The notes under the pieces were generated by a model, which did no database searches, was not told the origin of the DNA, and saw only the letters and a program-made list of their open reading frames with translations. Both the position numbers and the translations under genes were made by a program. From Mycolicibacterium aubagnense (GTDB lineage: Bacteria; Actinomycetota; Actinomycetes; Mycobacteriales; Mycobacteriaceae): DNA of 64,000 nucleotides. Where the stretch lies: positions 1,550,001 to 1,614,000 of the forward strand of contig NZ_AP022577.1 of assembly GCF_010730955.1 (NCBI RefSeq). The letters run 5' to 3'. Below are positions 44,567 to 54,089 of the stretch, in pieces; the first letter of the stretch is position 1, and each line of letters starts with the position of its first letter.

Positions 44567-46123
44567 TCAGACCCCATATTCCACAGCAACTCTGGGGCCA
44601 CTGCGCTTGCGCACAGCAGGGGCGTATTCGTAGCTGTCGAGATCGAATGTCTTGCTGGCCAACCACAACGACACTCCGGACACCGGCCGGACGAATGGCG
44701 CATCACCATGCCGGTCGAAGTAGTAGCTGTTCGCCTGCGCGCAGCTGGGTTGCACGAAGACCGTGTGGCCGGCCTTCTTTCGCATGCTGCGCATGTACTC
44801 GTCGTGGGGCCCCTGTTTGACCGCCATGCGAGTGGCGCCGCGGCGGCGAGCCTCGTGCAGGCAACGCACGATATGGCGGCACCCCGCTTCGATGATCGAG
44901 AACCACGAGGCACCCGTCACCGACCACGGCCCGTTCATCAACCAGAAGTTCGGGGCGATCGGTGTCGAGACGCCCTCGAAGTTCTGGTAGCGATTCTCGT
45001 CCCAGTACGTGCCCAACTCCACGCCCCCGAGGCCGACGACCGGGAACGCCGGCATGGCACCGAGCTGCAGGATGTTGAAACCCGTTGCCAGCACCAGGGT
45101 ATCGACGGCGTGCTCGGCCTCACGCGGTTCGCCGGTCTGCTCATCCTGAGTTGCCGTGACGATCCCATGCTCGGTGATCCTGGCGATCGGGTCGGTGACG
45201 AGGTCCACGTCGTCCCGGTTGAACGTGCTCAGATAGGCGTTCGAGAACGACGGCCGCTTGCACCCGAATGCGTATGCCGGAGTGAGCTTTTCGCGGAGCT
45301 GAGGGTCCTTGACCTGGTTTGCGAGGTGTCGGCGGCAGACTTGTTCGATGCCACGCACCAGGAATGGCAGCCGCGTGTGGTAGACCACGCCGGCGGTGAA
45401 GATGAAGTCGGAGAGCACCGTCGTGACCATGCTGACCGCATCCTGCGTGAACGGCACCGCAGCGAACAGTCCCTGCACCCACTCCGGGATGGCGCCGTCG
45501 AACTTCGGCACCACCCAGATGGGTGTGCGCTGGTAGACCTCCAGGTGCGCGGCACGCTCCGCCAGCTGCGGAACGAGCTGTAGTGCGGTGGCGCCGGTGC
45601 CGATGACGGCCACCCGCTTGCCGTCGATCCCGGCGGTGTCGTCCCATCGCGCGGTATGCACCACTTCTCCGCAGAAATCGTTGATGCCCTTGATGTCCGG
45701 ATTCTTCGGCTGATCGAGCGGACCGACGGCACCGATCAGGAACCGCGCGATGACCAGCCCGCGGTCGGTGTGGACATGCCATACGCTCTCCCGCTCGTCG
45801 AACACCGCCCGGTCGACTTTGGTGCGCAGCTGGATATGCGGCCGCAGTCCGTACTTGTCGACGCAGTGCTCGGCGTACTGCCGGAGTTCCTCGCCGGGCG
45901 CGAAAAGCCGCGACCACGAGGGGTTGCTCTCGAATGAGTAGGAGTACGTCGTGGACGGAATATCAACGGCGACACCGGGATACCGGTTGTGGTACCAGAC
46001 TCCCCCGATCCCATCGGCGGCGTCCAGAATCCGGAAATCCTCGAAGCCCGCATTCTTGAGCTGAATTCCCAGCCCGATGCCGGAGAATCCGGCGCCGACG
46101 ACGACTATCTCGTGATCCACCAT
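44567..46123 (-). CDS. Flavin-containing (Baeyer-Villiger-like) monooxygenase
   Basis: A 518-residue relative of the enzyme at 10331. GAGFSGIGLGIQLKNAGF near residue 9, GGVWYHNRYPGVAVDIPS near 41, a fingerprint-like segment FCGEVVHTARWDD near 148, and GTGATALQLVPQL near 175. ATG 46123 follows AAGGGGGGAAGGACC. Divergent from a TetR gene across a double operator, so it is probably induced by its substrate, a ketone or hydrophobic drug. Confidence 0.9.
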   Translation of the reverse strand: MVDHEIVVVGAGFSGIGLGIQLKNAGFEDFRILDAADGIGGVWYHNRYPGVAVDIPSTTYSYSFESNPSWSRLFAPGEELRQYAEHCVDKYGLRPHIQLRTKVDRAVFDERESVWHVHTDRGLVIARFLIGAVGPLDQPKNPDIKGINDFCGEVVHTARWDDTAGIDGKRVAVIGTGATALQLVPQLAERAAHLEVYQRTPIWVVPKFDGAIPEWVQGLFAAVPFTQDAVSMVTTVLSDFIFTAGVVYHTRLPFLVRGIEQVCRRHLANQVKDPQLREKLTPAYAFGCKRPSFSNAYLSTFNRDDVDLVTDPIARITEHGIVTATQDEQTGEPREAEHAVDTLVLATGFNILQLGAMPAFPVVGLGGVELGTYWDENRYQNFEGVSTPIAPNFWLMNGPWSVTGASWFSIIEAGCRHIVRCLHEARRRGATRMAVKQGPHDEYMRSMRKKAGHTVFVQPSCAQANSYYFDRHGDAPFVRPVSGVSLWLASKTFDLDSYEYAPAVRKRSGPRVAVEYGV

Positions 46124-46155
46124 GACGGTCCTTCCCCCCTTGCGGCGACGGCAAA

Positions 46156-46200
46156 GTGGTACGTTTCTGTACCAGGTGGTGCGGTACAGAAACGTACCAC
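46156..46200. promoter_or_regulatory. Double TetR operator (18-bp perfect inverted repeat)
   Basis: GTGGTACGTTTCTGTACC (46156-46173) and its exact reverse complement GGTACAGAAACGTACCAC (46183-46200) are separated by 9 nt. Each arm is itself a palindrome, GGTAC-N6-GTACC, so two operator copies face each other between the monooxygenase and its TetR gene. Confidence 0.8.
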
Positions 46201-46214
46201 GGGCAAGGGGAAAG

Positions 46215-46829
46215 ATGTCAAGGGTGCACGAACGTCCGACGCCGACTGCCGAACCCGCCGCCGCGGGACATCGTCAGCGCTTGCTCGACGCGATGGCCGA
46301 CTGCATCGTCGAGACCGGCTTCGCCCGCGTCACCGTCGCCGACGTGGTGCGGGTGGCAGCCACCTCACGCCGCACGTTCTACCAGCACTTCACCGACATC
46401 GAGGACTGCCTGAAAGCGCTGTATTCGGACAGCGTGCGGATCATCATCGACACCATCCGGCAGGCCGTCGACCCGGCAGCCGCGAGCGAGGACCGGGTGC
46501 GTGCGGCCGTGCACGCGTGGATCAGCGTCTGCGAGCAGCGACCGGCGCTGACCAGTGCGCTGACCCGCGAGTTCGCCGCGCTCGGACCCAAGAGCTGGGT
46601 ACTGCATTTTCAGTACGCAGAGGACTACCGCGCACTCATCCAGAAGCTGACCGAGACCCATCAACTCCCCGACACCGGCCCAGCCCCGGTTACGCTACTC
46701 CGGGTCGTCATGCTGCTGGGCGCGCTGAACGAGCTACTGACCTTTGCCGTGCATCGGGGAATTCCATTGCACGAGATCAGCGATGAAGCCGTCAACGTTG
46801 CGCTGATGATGTTGGGGCCACCCCTGTAG
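46215..46829 (+). CDS. TetR-family regulator
   Basis: A 204-residue TetR protein with helix-turn-helix TVADVVRVAATSRRTFYQHF near residues 40-60. ATG 46215 follows AAGGGGAAAG; the longer upstream frame would run through the operator. Divergent from the monooxygenase and probably binds the double operator between them. Ends 8 bp from the convergent cutinase gene. Confidence 0.9.
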   Translation: MSRVHERPTPTAEPAAAGHRQRLLDAMADCIVETGFARVTVADVVRVAATSRRTFYQHFTDIEDCLKALYSDSVRIIIDTIRQAVDPAAASEDRVRAAVHAWISVCEQRPALTSALTREFAALGPKSWVLHFQYAEDYRALIQKLTETHQLPDTGPAPVTLLRVVMLLGALNELLTFAVHRGIPLHEISDEAVNVALMMLGPPL

Positions 46830-46837
46830 GAGACGCG

Positions 46838-47713
46838 CTAGGCCAATCCAGGTACGGGCGACGACGACGTCGGCGCAGACACCGGCGGCACCGAGCTCGG
46901 CGGCTGCAGCCCGTAGCCCGTCTGCGGGCCAGGTGGCGTGCCGTACGTCTGCGGCGGGCCGGGCAGCGCGCCGTACCCCGCCTGCGGGCCGGGCAGCGCG
47001 CCGTACCCCGGGGCTTGTGGGCCGTAGCCGGGCAGCGTCCGAGTCGAGCCGGCAAGCAGCTTGGACGTCACGAAAGCCGCTGCTTCGTCGGTGTACTCGG
47101 GGACGTAACCCTGCGTATGCCCGCTCCAGGAGTTGCCCGAACCCGCGTGGCAGATCGGGTCAGCGGGGTTACACAGGTCGATCGCCTTGGCGCTGAGTGG
47201 CGAATTCTGGGTGGGTGGCGCTCCGTCGGTACGGTCGGCCTGGTTTCCGAAAGTAGCAACCGCCGCAATGTTTTTCATGTACTCGGGTGGCAGCGGACTG
47301 CCCCAGTTGATACCGGAGAAGCCGGCGACGATGTTGACCACACTCGCGCCTTGCGAATAGCCGCCCAAAACGATCTTGGTGCCGGGACAGGCGGATGCGG
47401 TGGACTTGATGTGGTCAATCGCATCCTTGGCACCCTCGCCACTGTGCCGCTGCGTGATGGTGGCTTTGTAGTCCACTGCGTAGGACCTGATGACCAGGCC
47501 GCCGGCCTGCTTACGCAACGCGTCAACGAGAGCGTCACCGACCCGGCCCATGCCCGCCGGCTCATCGGTGCCGCGCGCGAAGATCACTTCGGCGTCGGGG
47601 CAGTCGTCGGCGGCAGCGACCGGAGCCGCGCTTGTGATGACGAGCGGGGCCGTGACGGTCAGCAGCGCCACCGCGCCAGCAACGCCCGAGCTACGTAGGT
47701 GACGAAACAGCAT
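46838..47713 (-). CDS. Secreted cutinase-family serine esterase with repeat tail
   Basis: A 291-residue protein. Signal peptide (AGAVALLTVTAPLVITSAAP, cleavage near AAA-DDC), cutinase core with nucleophile GGYSQGA near residue 120, Asp in CNPADPICH near 185 and His in WSGHTQGY near 197, with paired cysteines. Residues ~225-291 are a Gly/Pro/Tyr repeat tail. Mycobacterial cutinase-like proteins hydrolyse lipids or polyesters outside the cell. Confidence 0.93.
   Translation of the reverse strand: MLFRHLRSSGVAGAVALLTVTAPLVITSAAPVAAADDCPDAEVIFARGTDEPAGMGRVGDALVDALRKQAGGLVIRSYAVDYKATITQRHSGEGAKDAIDHIKSTASACPGTKIVLGGYSQGASVVNIVAGFSGINWGSPLPPEYMKNIAAVATFGNQADRTDGAPPTQNSPLSAKAIDLCNPADPICHAGSGNSWSGHTQGYVPEYTDEAAAFVTSKLLAGSTRTLPGYGPQAPGYGALPGPQAGYGALPGPPQTYGTPPGPQTGYGLQPPSSVPPVSAPTSSSPVPGLA
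46900..47040 (-). repeat. Tandem ~30-bp repeats coding the cutinase tail
   Basis: About five degenerate 10-residue units of the type GYGALPGPQA (GYGPQAP, GYGALPGPQA, GYGALPGPPQ, YGTPPGPQT, GYGLQPP). Two neighbouring units are nearly identical at DNA level (around 46965-47010), so the copy number may vary between strains. Confidence 0.7.
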
Positions 47714-48055
47714 CCCTGCATCTTACCCGCACGCAGGAAAGTACGACAAGCCGCTGACCTGCAACTATAAGTGCGGCAGCAATCAGACGTCCGTCAGGAC
47801 GTCCCGTTTCCGCGCGTTTCCGGCAAAGCCTGTGGGCCCGTTTCCGACGTCAGGCGACGAGGCCACTGGCGCAGCCGACCGGTCGCCCGCGTGGGTGCTC
47901 GCTGCGACCAGCTTCCCGCACCCATGGTGCGGGCGTACTCGTCGTGCACCCCGTCGTTTCTGTCCTCGATCTGGAACCGCGCCCGCCTGGCGCCGTTGAA
48001 CAAATTCGCGCGCTGATTTCCGCTGCCCGAACGTTCACCTTTCCTGTGATGAGAA
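47714..48055. other. Gene-free stretch upstream of the MFS gene with repeats
   Basis: No gene is supported. It holds a perfect inverted repeat GACGTCC/GGACGTC (47786-47792, 47797-47803) and three direct copies of GTTTCCG at 47806, 47816 and 47840, the first two one helical turn apart. It lies between divergent cutinase and MFS genes, so regulator binding is plausible. No clear -10 box was found. Confidence 0.5.
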
Positions 48056-49384
48056 ATGAAGCCATCTCTGTACGCCGTTGCGGCCTCGCTGTACCTCGCT
48101 GAGTACACCCTCTATTCGAATTCCTCGGCGACCGTTCTGCTGAACGCGTCGATCTCGGACTACTTCCATCTGTCGTACGGCCTCGCCGCCAACGTCGGCG
48201 TCGCCTTCCTGGCCGGGTTCTGCCTGGCCCTGTCGCCGGCCGGCCTGGTGGTGCACCGCTACCGGCCCGTCACGATGTTCCATGTCAGTTCCGGGGCGCT
48301 TGCCGTGCTGGGGATTGCCGCGAGCGTCAGCCCGGCATTCTCGGTACTCATCGTCATCCGGTTTCTGCAGGGCGTGACATCGGCACTGTTGGCGCCGCAG
48401 CTGTTTCGCATCGTGCGCCAGCAGTTCTACCCGGATCACCACACCGCGTTCCTCGGGACGTGGGGACTGGTGGTCTCGGCGTCGGCGCTGTGTTCGCCGC
48501 CCGTCACCGCGGTGCTCAACGACACATGGGGGTGGCGGGCATTTCCGTACGAGACGGTGCTGACCACCGTCGCGTCGATCCCCCTGATGGCGTGGGGCGC
48601 ACGCGAGCACTCACCGGAACCCTGCGCGGTGGCCGAGAGTTCGCGCCGGCGTGCGACTTTCATCGTCGGCTTCGGCCTGGCGCAGGTTGTCCTCTTCCTC
48701 GCCGCCGCGACGGCGACCGAACTGACGACCAAGATGGTGATGTGTGCGTTGGCGGCCGTGCTGGGCGTTGCGGTGATCGGCGTCTGCCAGTGGTCGAGCG
48801 ACGGGAACCGGCAGCCGATTGTGTACCGCAGCTTCCTGATCGTCTTCGTCGCGGGCATCGCGACCAACGTCTTCACCTTGGTGGTGATCTATGTCCTGCA
48901 ACGGGTGCAGTCGTTCAGTTCCTTCCGGGCGGCGCTCGTTCTGCTCCCGATGGCGGTGGTCGCGGGCGCGCTACCCATCTCGAGATTCGGCCGCCCCGGC
49001 GATGACACCAAGAACAGCCGGCTGGTGCGCTACGGGGCGGGTTGCCTGATCCTGGCTGGGTTGAGTGTCGCAGTCACGCCCGATCACATCGGACCGCTGC
49101 TGCTCAGCGCAGCGGTGATGGGCGGCGCCATGGGCTTCCTGTGGAGTTCACTGGCTACGAATGTGCTGACGAACTCCGGCGCGGTCGCTTTCGATTCCGC
49201 TGTGTACCACTACTTGCGAGCCTTGGGCGCAGCGATCGGGGTGTCGGTCGGCGCGACGGCGATCGAGGGTTTGGGTAGTCCGCACCACCTGTTCTTGTTC
49301 GCCGCGGCGTTGATCGCCGTGGTCGGCGTCGTCGCGTCGGTCGCCGCACGACCGGCCTCGGCTCGGGTAGGAGTCGAGCAGTGA
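48056..49384 (+). CDS. Major facilitator superfamily transporter
   Basis: A 442-residue membrane protein with about 12 hydrophobic segments (for example GLAANVGVAFLAGFCLALSP, MVMCALAAVLGVAVIGV). The half after helix 3 has VLIVIRFLQGVTSALLAPQL, a typical MFS loop. Overlaps the SBP-like gene by GTGA. With a flavin hydroxylase two genes on, export of a toxic or self-made compound is the simplest reading. Confidence 0.85.
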   Translation: MKPSLYAVAASLYLAEYTLYSNSSATVLLNASISDYFHLSYGLAANVGVAFLAGFCLALSPAGLVVHRYRPVTMFHVSSGALAVLGIAASVSPAFSVLIVIRFLQGVTSALLAPQLFRIVRQQFYPDHHTAFLGTWGLVVSASALCSPPVTAVLNDTWGWRAFPYETVLTTVASIPLMAWGAREHSPEPCAVAESSRRRATFIVGFGLAQVVLFLAAATATELTTKMVMCALAAVLGVAVIGVCQWSSDGNRQPIVYRSFLIVFVAGIATNVFTLVVIYVLQRVQSFSSFRAALVLLPMAVVAGALPISRFGRPGDDTKNSRLVRYGAGCLILAGLSVAVTPDHIGPLLLSAAVMGGAMGFLWSSLATNVLTNSGAVAFDSAVYHYLRALGAAIGVSVGATAIEGLGSPHHLFLFAAALIAVVGVVASVAARPASARVGVEQ

Positions 49385-50702
49385 CGGACAACATCACTTT
49401 CGCCTGGCCACCCGGACAACTCACCGTCGATCCCCGCCTGGCCTACAACGGCATCTCGAAAACCTATGCGCGACAGGTGTTCGAGAGCCTCGTCGACATC
49501 GACCCGGCGACCGCGCAGCTGCGGCCCTGGCTGGCGTCGACGTGGTGCCGACCGGATCCCCTCACGGTCGAGCTGACCATCGCGCCCGGGCGGCGCTTCT
49601 CCGACGGTGTGCCGCTCACCGCCGATCTGGCCCGAAACAGCTTCTGTGACATCGTGAACGACCTTGAGCAGGCCACTCCCCTGCCGTCGGCGACTTCTGC
49701 TCTGACCGGACTGTCCAGTGTGGAATCGCGCGGTGACACGGTCGTCTTCCGGTTCGATCGGCACAACGCCGCGTTCCTGCACAACCTGGCCGGCGTGAAT
49801 TTGGCGGTGAGCAAGCCATCAGCGGGTGGAATGCGTTTGGGCACCGGGCGTGGGTGCCGGTGGACTCCGGGCGCCTTTCTACTGGCACGCGTCGCCTGCT
49901 GTTTGCGGCGGCCGACGACGGACATGCCGAGGTGCGCACCGGGTCCTCAGACGGCTTCCTGACCGTCGACATCCACAACCCCGGGATCAGTTATGGATTG
50001 TGCCCCAACATTTCCCGCGGACCGCTCGCCGATCCTCGAACCCGGCGCGCGTTGTCAATGCTGATCGACCGCCAGCGGTTGCGTCCGATTCTGGATTCGT
50101 GCGGCTACACCGTGGCGAGCTCGGTGCTCACTCCGACCGCGATGCACCACCTCGACTGCTCGGCGCAACTCCGCCACGATCCCGCGACGGCCCGGCGGCT
50201 ACTCACGGCGGCCGGAGCCGACGGACTGCGACTCGATGTCGTGTTCAACAGCTCGTTCTCCCCGGTCGACACGGCGCTGCTGTCGGCGGTCGCCGAGCAG
50301 TGGACCGGTCATGGAGTCGAGCTTGTACTGCACGACGTCGACTTCGGCGAACTCCGGACGCGGCAGCAGCACGGGGCCTACGATTTCCGGTTCTTCTATT
50401 ACACCGCAATAGATCCCGACGCGCTGCGGTATCAGTTCGCCGTCGGTCAACGCAACGCGATGCGTCGTGGGGAACGCGATGGGCTCGATGACCTGCTCGA
50501 CGCTCAACTACACTGCCCCGACCCCACGGAGCGTCGAAAACTCGTGCACGACATCCAGCGGAAGTTCATCGATGACGGACTGTGGTTGCCGCTCTGCAAC
50601 GTGCGCACCGCCGTCAGTCACCGCCCCGACACGGTGCCCCAACCGACCCTCGACGCCGAGGGCCTGGCGCGCTTCACGATCTCTGAACCCGAAAGGCACT
50701 GA
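49381..50702 (+). pseudogene. SBP_bac_5-type solute-binding protein without signal peptide, frameshifted
   Basis: Two frames together give a ~440-residue family-5 substrate-binding protein: 49381-49848 (DPRLAYNGISKTYARQVFES, PGRRFSDGVPLTADL) and 49848-50702 (NPGISYGLCPNISRGPLADP, RALSMLIDRQ, DFRFFYYTAIDPDALRY). One added G at GGG 49846-49848 restores LGTGAWVPVDSG, corresponding to the family GTGPF motif. The start GTG overlaps the MFS stop. There is no signal peptide or lipobox, unlike transport SBPs, and no ABC permease nearby, so it may be a cytosolic binding protein. Decay or sequencing error are both possible. Confidence 0.75.
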
Positions 50703-50704
50703 CC

Positions 50705-51859
50705 GTGTCAGACCAGCAAAGCACCCCGCCCATCGTCGTCATCGGCGCCGGCCTTGGCGGTCTCGCCGCAGCGATTGCGTTGCGGCACAGCGGTCTTGAC
50801 GCTGTCGTGGTGGACAAGACCCGGGAACTCGGCGAGGTCGGCGGCCCCCTCGGGATCTCGCCACCCACACTGCGACTGTTCGACGAGTGGGGCATGCTCG
50901 AGCAGTTCGATCAAGTCTCCTCGGCGACGCGCTATTTCGAGACGCACGATCAGGACGGTCAGGTGGAGTCGGTGGCCGACTACGCGGCGATCCCTGACCT
51001 CACCTCCGAGCACGGACGGTTCGGGTACGCCGACGCCGAGCTGTCGCCGCGCACCGTCCACCGGGCTGATCTGCACGCCCTGATGGTCGCGCACCTCGGC
51101 CGGGACCGAGTTCGCCTGCGGCACCGGCTGACGGGGCTCATCGAACGCGACGTCCACGTCGGGCTCACGTTTGCCGACGGCACTGTCATGCACGCGCCGT
51201 TGGTGATCGGCGCCGACGGGCTGCGCTCCACCGTGCGCGCGCTGTTCAGCGCTGACGAAATCCATTACTGCGGTTCGGTGATCTTCCGGGCTGTCAGCCC
51301 GGTGGACCGCCTGGGCAGTCGCCCGAATGACCGCCTGCGCTCATGGCATTCGGCCGACTACGCCAAACACGTCATCGCGATGCCGGTGCGCGCAGGCCGG
51401 CAGGTGGCGGTCGACGCGACCCTCGGCGTCGACGAACCACCGCTGCACCTGTGGTCGGCGCGGGCCGATCTGGCGGCGCTGGCCCGGCAGTTCGACGATT
51501 TCGAGCCCACGGTGGGCCGGCTGATCCGCGGCGCGACGGGCCCGGCGTACATGCACCCGGTTTACGACCGCGACCCCATCGAGCACTGGACCACCGCGCG
51601 CATCGCACTGCTGGGCGATGCCGCGCACCCGATGACACCGTTCGGCGGGCAGGGCGCCAACCAGGCCATCCAGGACGGTGCCGAACTCGCGCGTCAGCTT
51701 GCCTCGGCGCGTGACGGTGACCTCGCCGCAGCACTCCTGCGGTATCAGGCCATCCGGACCGAACAAACCGCGGAGATCCAGCGCTCAGCGCGACAGCTGG
51801 CCGCTCGGCGCGCGACGATCGCGCTACGGCTGACCGACGTGCTGGTCCATGGCGCCTAG
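50705..51859 (+). CDS. FAD-dependent aromatic/antibiotic hydroxylase-like monooxygenase
   Basis: A 384-residue group A flavoprotein monooxygenase. GAGLGGLAAAIALRHSGLD near residue 13, GADGLRSTVRALF near 165 (DG motif), and GDAAHPMTPFGGQGANQAIQ near 301. Length and layout fit salicylate-hydroxylase and TetX-like enzymes, so hydroxylation of an aromatic compound or antibiotic is likely. GTG start 2 nt after the SBP-like gene; same operon as the MFS transporter. Confidence 0.88.
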   Translation: MSDQQSTPPIVVIGAGLGGLAAAIALRHSGLDAVVVDKTRELGEVGGPLGISPPTLRLFDEWGMLEQFDQVSSATRYFETHDQDGQVESVADYAAIPDLTSEHGRFGYADAELSPRTVHRADLHALMVAHLGRDRVRLRHRLTGLIERDVHVGLTFADGTVMHAPLVIGADGLRSTVRALFSADEIHYCGSVIFRAVSPVDRLGSRPNDRLRSWHSADYAKHVIAMPVRAGRQVAVDATLGVDEPPLHLWSARADLAALARQFDDFEPTVGRLIRGATGPAYMHPVYDRDPIEHWTTARIALLGDAAHPMTPFGGQGANQAIQDGAELARQLASARDGDLAAALLRYQAIRTEQTAEIQRSARQLAARRATIALRLTDVLVHGA

Positions 51860-51900
51860 CATCGCCGGCACCACAGCGTGCAGTGGCTGCCCAGGCCCGC

Positions 51901-52131
51901 CTATCGCTGCTGGCCGACTCCGACGCGGGCGAGCCAGTCACGGAAGTGCGCACGCCGCGTGTGCTTCTCGTCTCCGGTCACATCGACCCAACACCCGGCG
52001 CCGTACTTGTTCGTCTGCGCAGACCCGAGTCGAACGATCTCCAGCGAACCGTCGGTGTGCTTGATATAGCGGTCGGCAAAGCGGTCGAACTCATCAATCG
52101 CACCGCCGTCGCGCGTTACGTGGACGGTCAT
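51901..52131 (-). CDS. Small hypothetical protein
   Basis: A 76-residue protein (MTVHVTRDGGAIDEFDRFAD start; RLGSAQTNKYGAGCWVDVTG middle). I do not recognise a family. Its composition is that of a real soluble protein and its third positions are GC-rich like its neighbours. A minus-strand TATAGA -10-like box is just upstream (near 52145). It is convergent with the flavin hydroxylase and stands alone. Confidence 0.55.
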   Translation of the reverse strand: MTVHVTRDGGAIDEFDRFADRYIKHTDGSLEIVRLGSAQTNKYGAGCWVDVTGDEKHTRRAHFRDWLARVGVGQQR

Positions 52132-52321
52132 GGCGAAAATCCAATCTATAGAAAAAGTCTCTCTCGTCGGCCACATCGCGCCAACGAATTTCCTTGCGGC
52201 CAAACAGGTTCAGGACGCGAATCAGCCAGATTCATCGACTCGGCGACGAAACGACTTCGAACAGCCGTATGCGAAGTACCGCCGATTCCCCCACACTACG
52301 CCGCGTCGCAGACGCGCGGGC

Positions 52322-52831
52322 TCATCTCGGTGGCACAACGGTATTGGTGCCGGCCGTCGCGGCGTGGCCGTTGGCCTCCGTGTGCGAAGTCAACGCCAGC
52401 CAATAGGTGGCAACCACCGCCAACGGCGCCAGCAGGGGTAGCCACGGTAGGTCGACGTTCACCGCGGTGGCAGCCACCCCGGCGAATGTAAACCCAAGCA
52501 TTGCAATCAATGTCGGCCGGGTGGTGGTGGTCACGCCGGTCCCGGCGGCATGCCGCAACAGCAGGTACGCAGTCGCCGACAGTCCCGATAGAGCCGCGAC
52601 CAGCGGAGGTGCGTCGGACGCGGCCAGTGCGACGACAGTAAGCAGCACAGCGCCCGTCGCGGCTGCCCGAACGACCAGACCGGCGCCCACCGCCGCCAGC
52701 GCCAGCACCGCCGCAGCGGCGGCCGGGCCAGTGGCTTGGACGGCGGCCACCGCAACCATGAGGACACCGAATCCCGTCGAAAAGATCCGAGCGCCAGGCT
52801 GACCCGACCCGGTGGCCGCATCGGTCGTCAT
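52322..52831 (-). CDS. Small integral membrane protein at end of MoxR/DUF58 cluster
   Basis: A 169-residue, very Ala-rich protein with about five hydrophobic segments (TGFGVLMVAVAAVQATGPAA, VVRAAATGAVLLTVVALAAS, LPWLPLLAPLAVVATYWLAL). No family is recognised. It begins 4 nt after the DUF58 gene ends on the same strand, so it belongs to that operon. Confidence 0.7.
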   Translation of the reverse strand: MTTDAATGSGQPGARIFSTGFGVLMVAVAAVQATGPAAAAAVLALAAVGAGLVVRAAATGAVLLTVVALAASDAPPLVAALSGLSATAYLLLRHAAGTGVTTTTRPTLIAMLGFTFAGVAATAVNVDLPWLPLLAPLAVVATYWLALTSHTEANGHAATAGTNTVVPPR

Positions 52832-52835
52832 GGCA

Positions 52836-54089
52836 TCACCGCCTCGCGGCCCGTCGGCGCGCCGGCATCAATCGCAGGGCTTGATCCAGGGTGACCGTCG
52901 ACGGCCAGGGCACCACGTCGACGCCGACGATCCCCATGTCGCGATACATCGCATGCCGCTGCAGCGCCCACATGCGGGCCAGGGTCGCATCCTGCTCGTC
53001 GACGAACGGGGGCCCTTCCAGCACGTCGACGGCCACCACGGTGTGCCTGCGTCCACGCAACTCGGCCAACGCCAACGTGAACGGGGTGTCCAACAAGGTC
53101 GAGAAGGCAAACACGATGGCGCCCGGCGGAACGGCCACGCGCGGCGCCAATGTTCCCGTGGTGATTTCGTATTCGCTCCCCACGCACAACGCGGCATCGA
53201 GCACGCGATAGAACTGGCGCTGACCGATGTCGGCACCGATCCACCGTGGGCGCGCGCTACCGAGTGCGACGATGCCCGCGCGGTCACCATTTCGCAGTGC
53301 GCTCTGCACAACCTGAGTGGCGCCGAGCACGACCCGCTCCAGCGCGGCGGAGGCCGGGCCGGGAGGCTGGATGCTGGTGTCGATGAGGACGATCACGTCC
53401 GCGGCGCGGTGGGTCAGGCGTTCCGTGACATGCAGCCGGCCCCGGCGGGCACTCACCGGCCAGTTGATGGTGCGCAGTTGGTCGCCCGGCAGGTAGGCGC
53501 GGACATCGGCGTACTCGACGCCCGGACCGACGTGACGGGTCAGGTGGGTTCCCAGCCGGTCGGGCAATTCGATGCGCGGAATCGGCGTGGCATGGGGCGG
53601 GGCAACGGGAAAGACGAAGACTTCGGCGGCCTCCACCGTGCCCGTTCCGGCCAGTAGTCCCCCGCCTGCCACTGCGTCGACCCTGGCCTGGATCGGATAT
53701 CTGCCCCAGCGCTCGGCCGATACCGCGACAGTCTTCAGCCGTGCTGAACTGCTCTCGAGAACCTTGAGGTCCATTCCGGATTCGACTGACACCGCGACCT
53801 CGCACGCGATGGTCGGTGGATCCGCCGTCGTCCACACCGACAGCTGGGTCTCGTCGGTCTCGAAGCACCGCGTCAGGGCGGGCCGCCCGTGTACGTACAC
53901 CGTGGCGGACGGCCGCTGCCAGCTGATCGAGCACAGCACACCGAGCAGCGGCGCCGCAAAGGCGACGAGCTGCCACCGGCCGAGCACTGCCGCGGCGAGG
54001 GCGACACCCGCACAGGAGGCAATGGCCTTCGTGAGCGACGAGGCCCGCCAACGCAATTCGACTTGACGTGGTTCGGTCGCATTCGTCAC
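52836..54089 (-). CDS. DUF58 (von Willebrand-like) protein
   Basis: A 417-residue protein with two N-terminal membrane helices (ASCAGVALAAAVLGRWQLVA), a middle domain, the DUF58 signature LRTINWPVSARRGRLHVTER near residue 215 and a VWA-like domain after it (DVIVLIDTSIQPPG). DUF58 and MoxR proteins work as chaperone pairs. GTG 54089 overlaps the MoxR stop by GTGA. Confidence 0.88.
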   Translation of the reverse strand: MTNATEPRQVELRWRASSLTKAIASCAGVALAAAVLGRWQLVAFAAPLLGVLCSISWQRPSATVYVHGRPALTRCFETDETQLSVWTTADPPTIACEVAVSVESGMDLKVLESSSARLKTVAVSAERWGRYPIQARVDAVAGGGLLAGTGTVEAAEVFVFPVAPPHATPIPRIELPDRLGTHLTRHVGPGVEYADVRAYLPGDQLRTINWPVSARRGRLHVTERLTHRAADVIVLIDTSIQPPGPASAALERVVLGATQVVQSALRNGDRAGIVALGSARPRWIGADIGQRQFYRVLDAALCVGSEYEITTGTLAPRVAVPPGAIVFAFSTLLDTPFTLALAELRGRRHTVVAVDVLEGPPFVDEQDATLARMWALQRHAMYRDMGIVGVDVVPWPSTVTLDQALRLMPARRRAARR

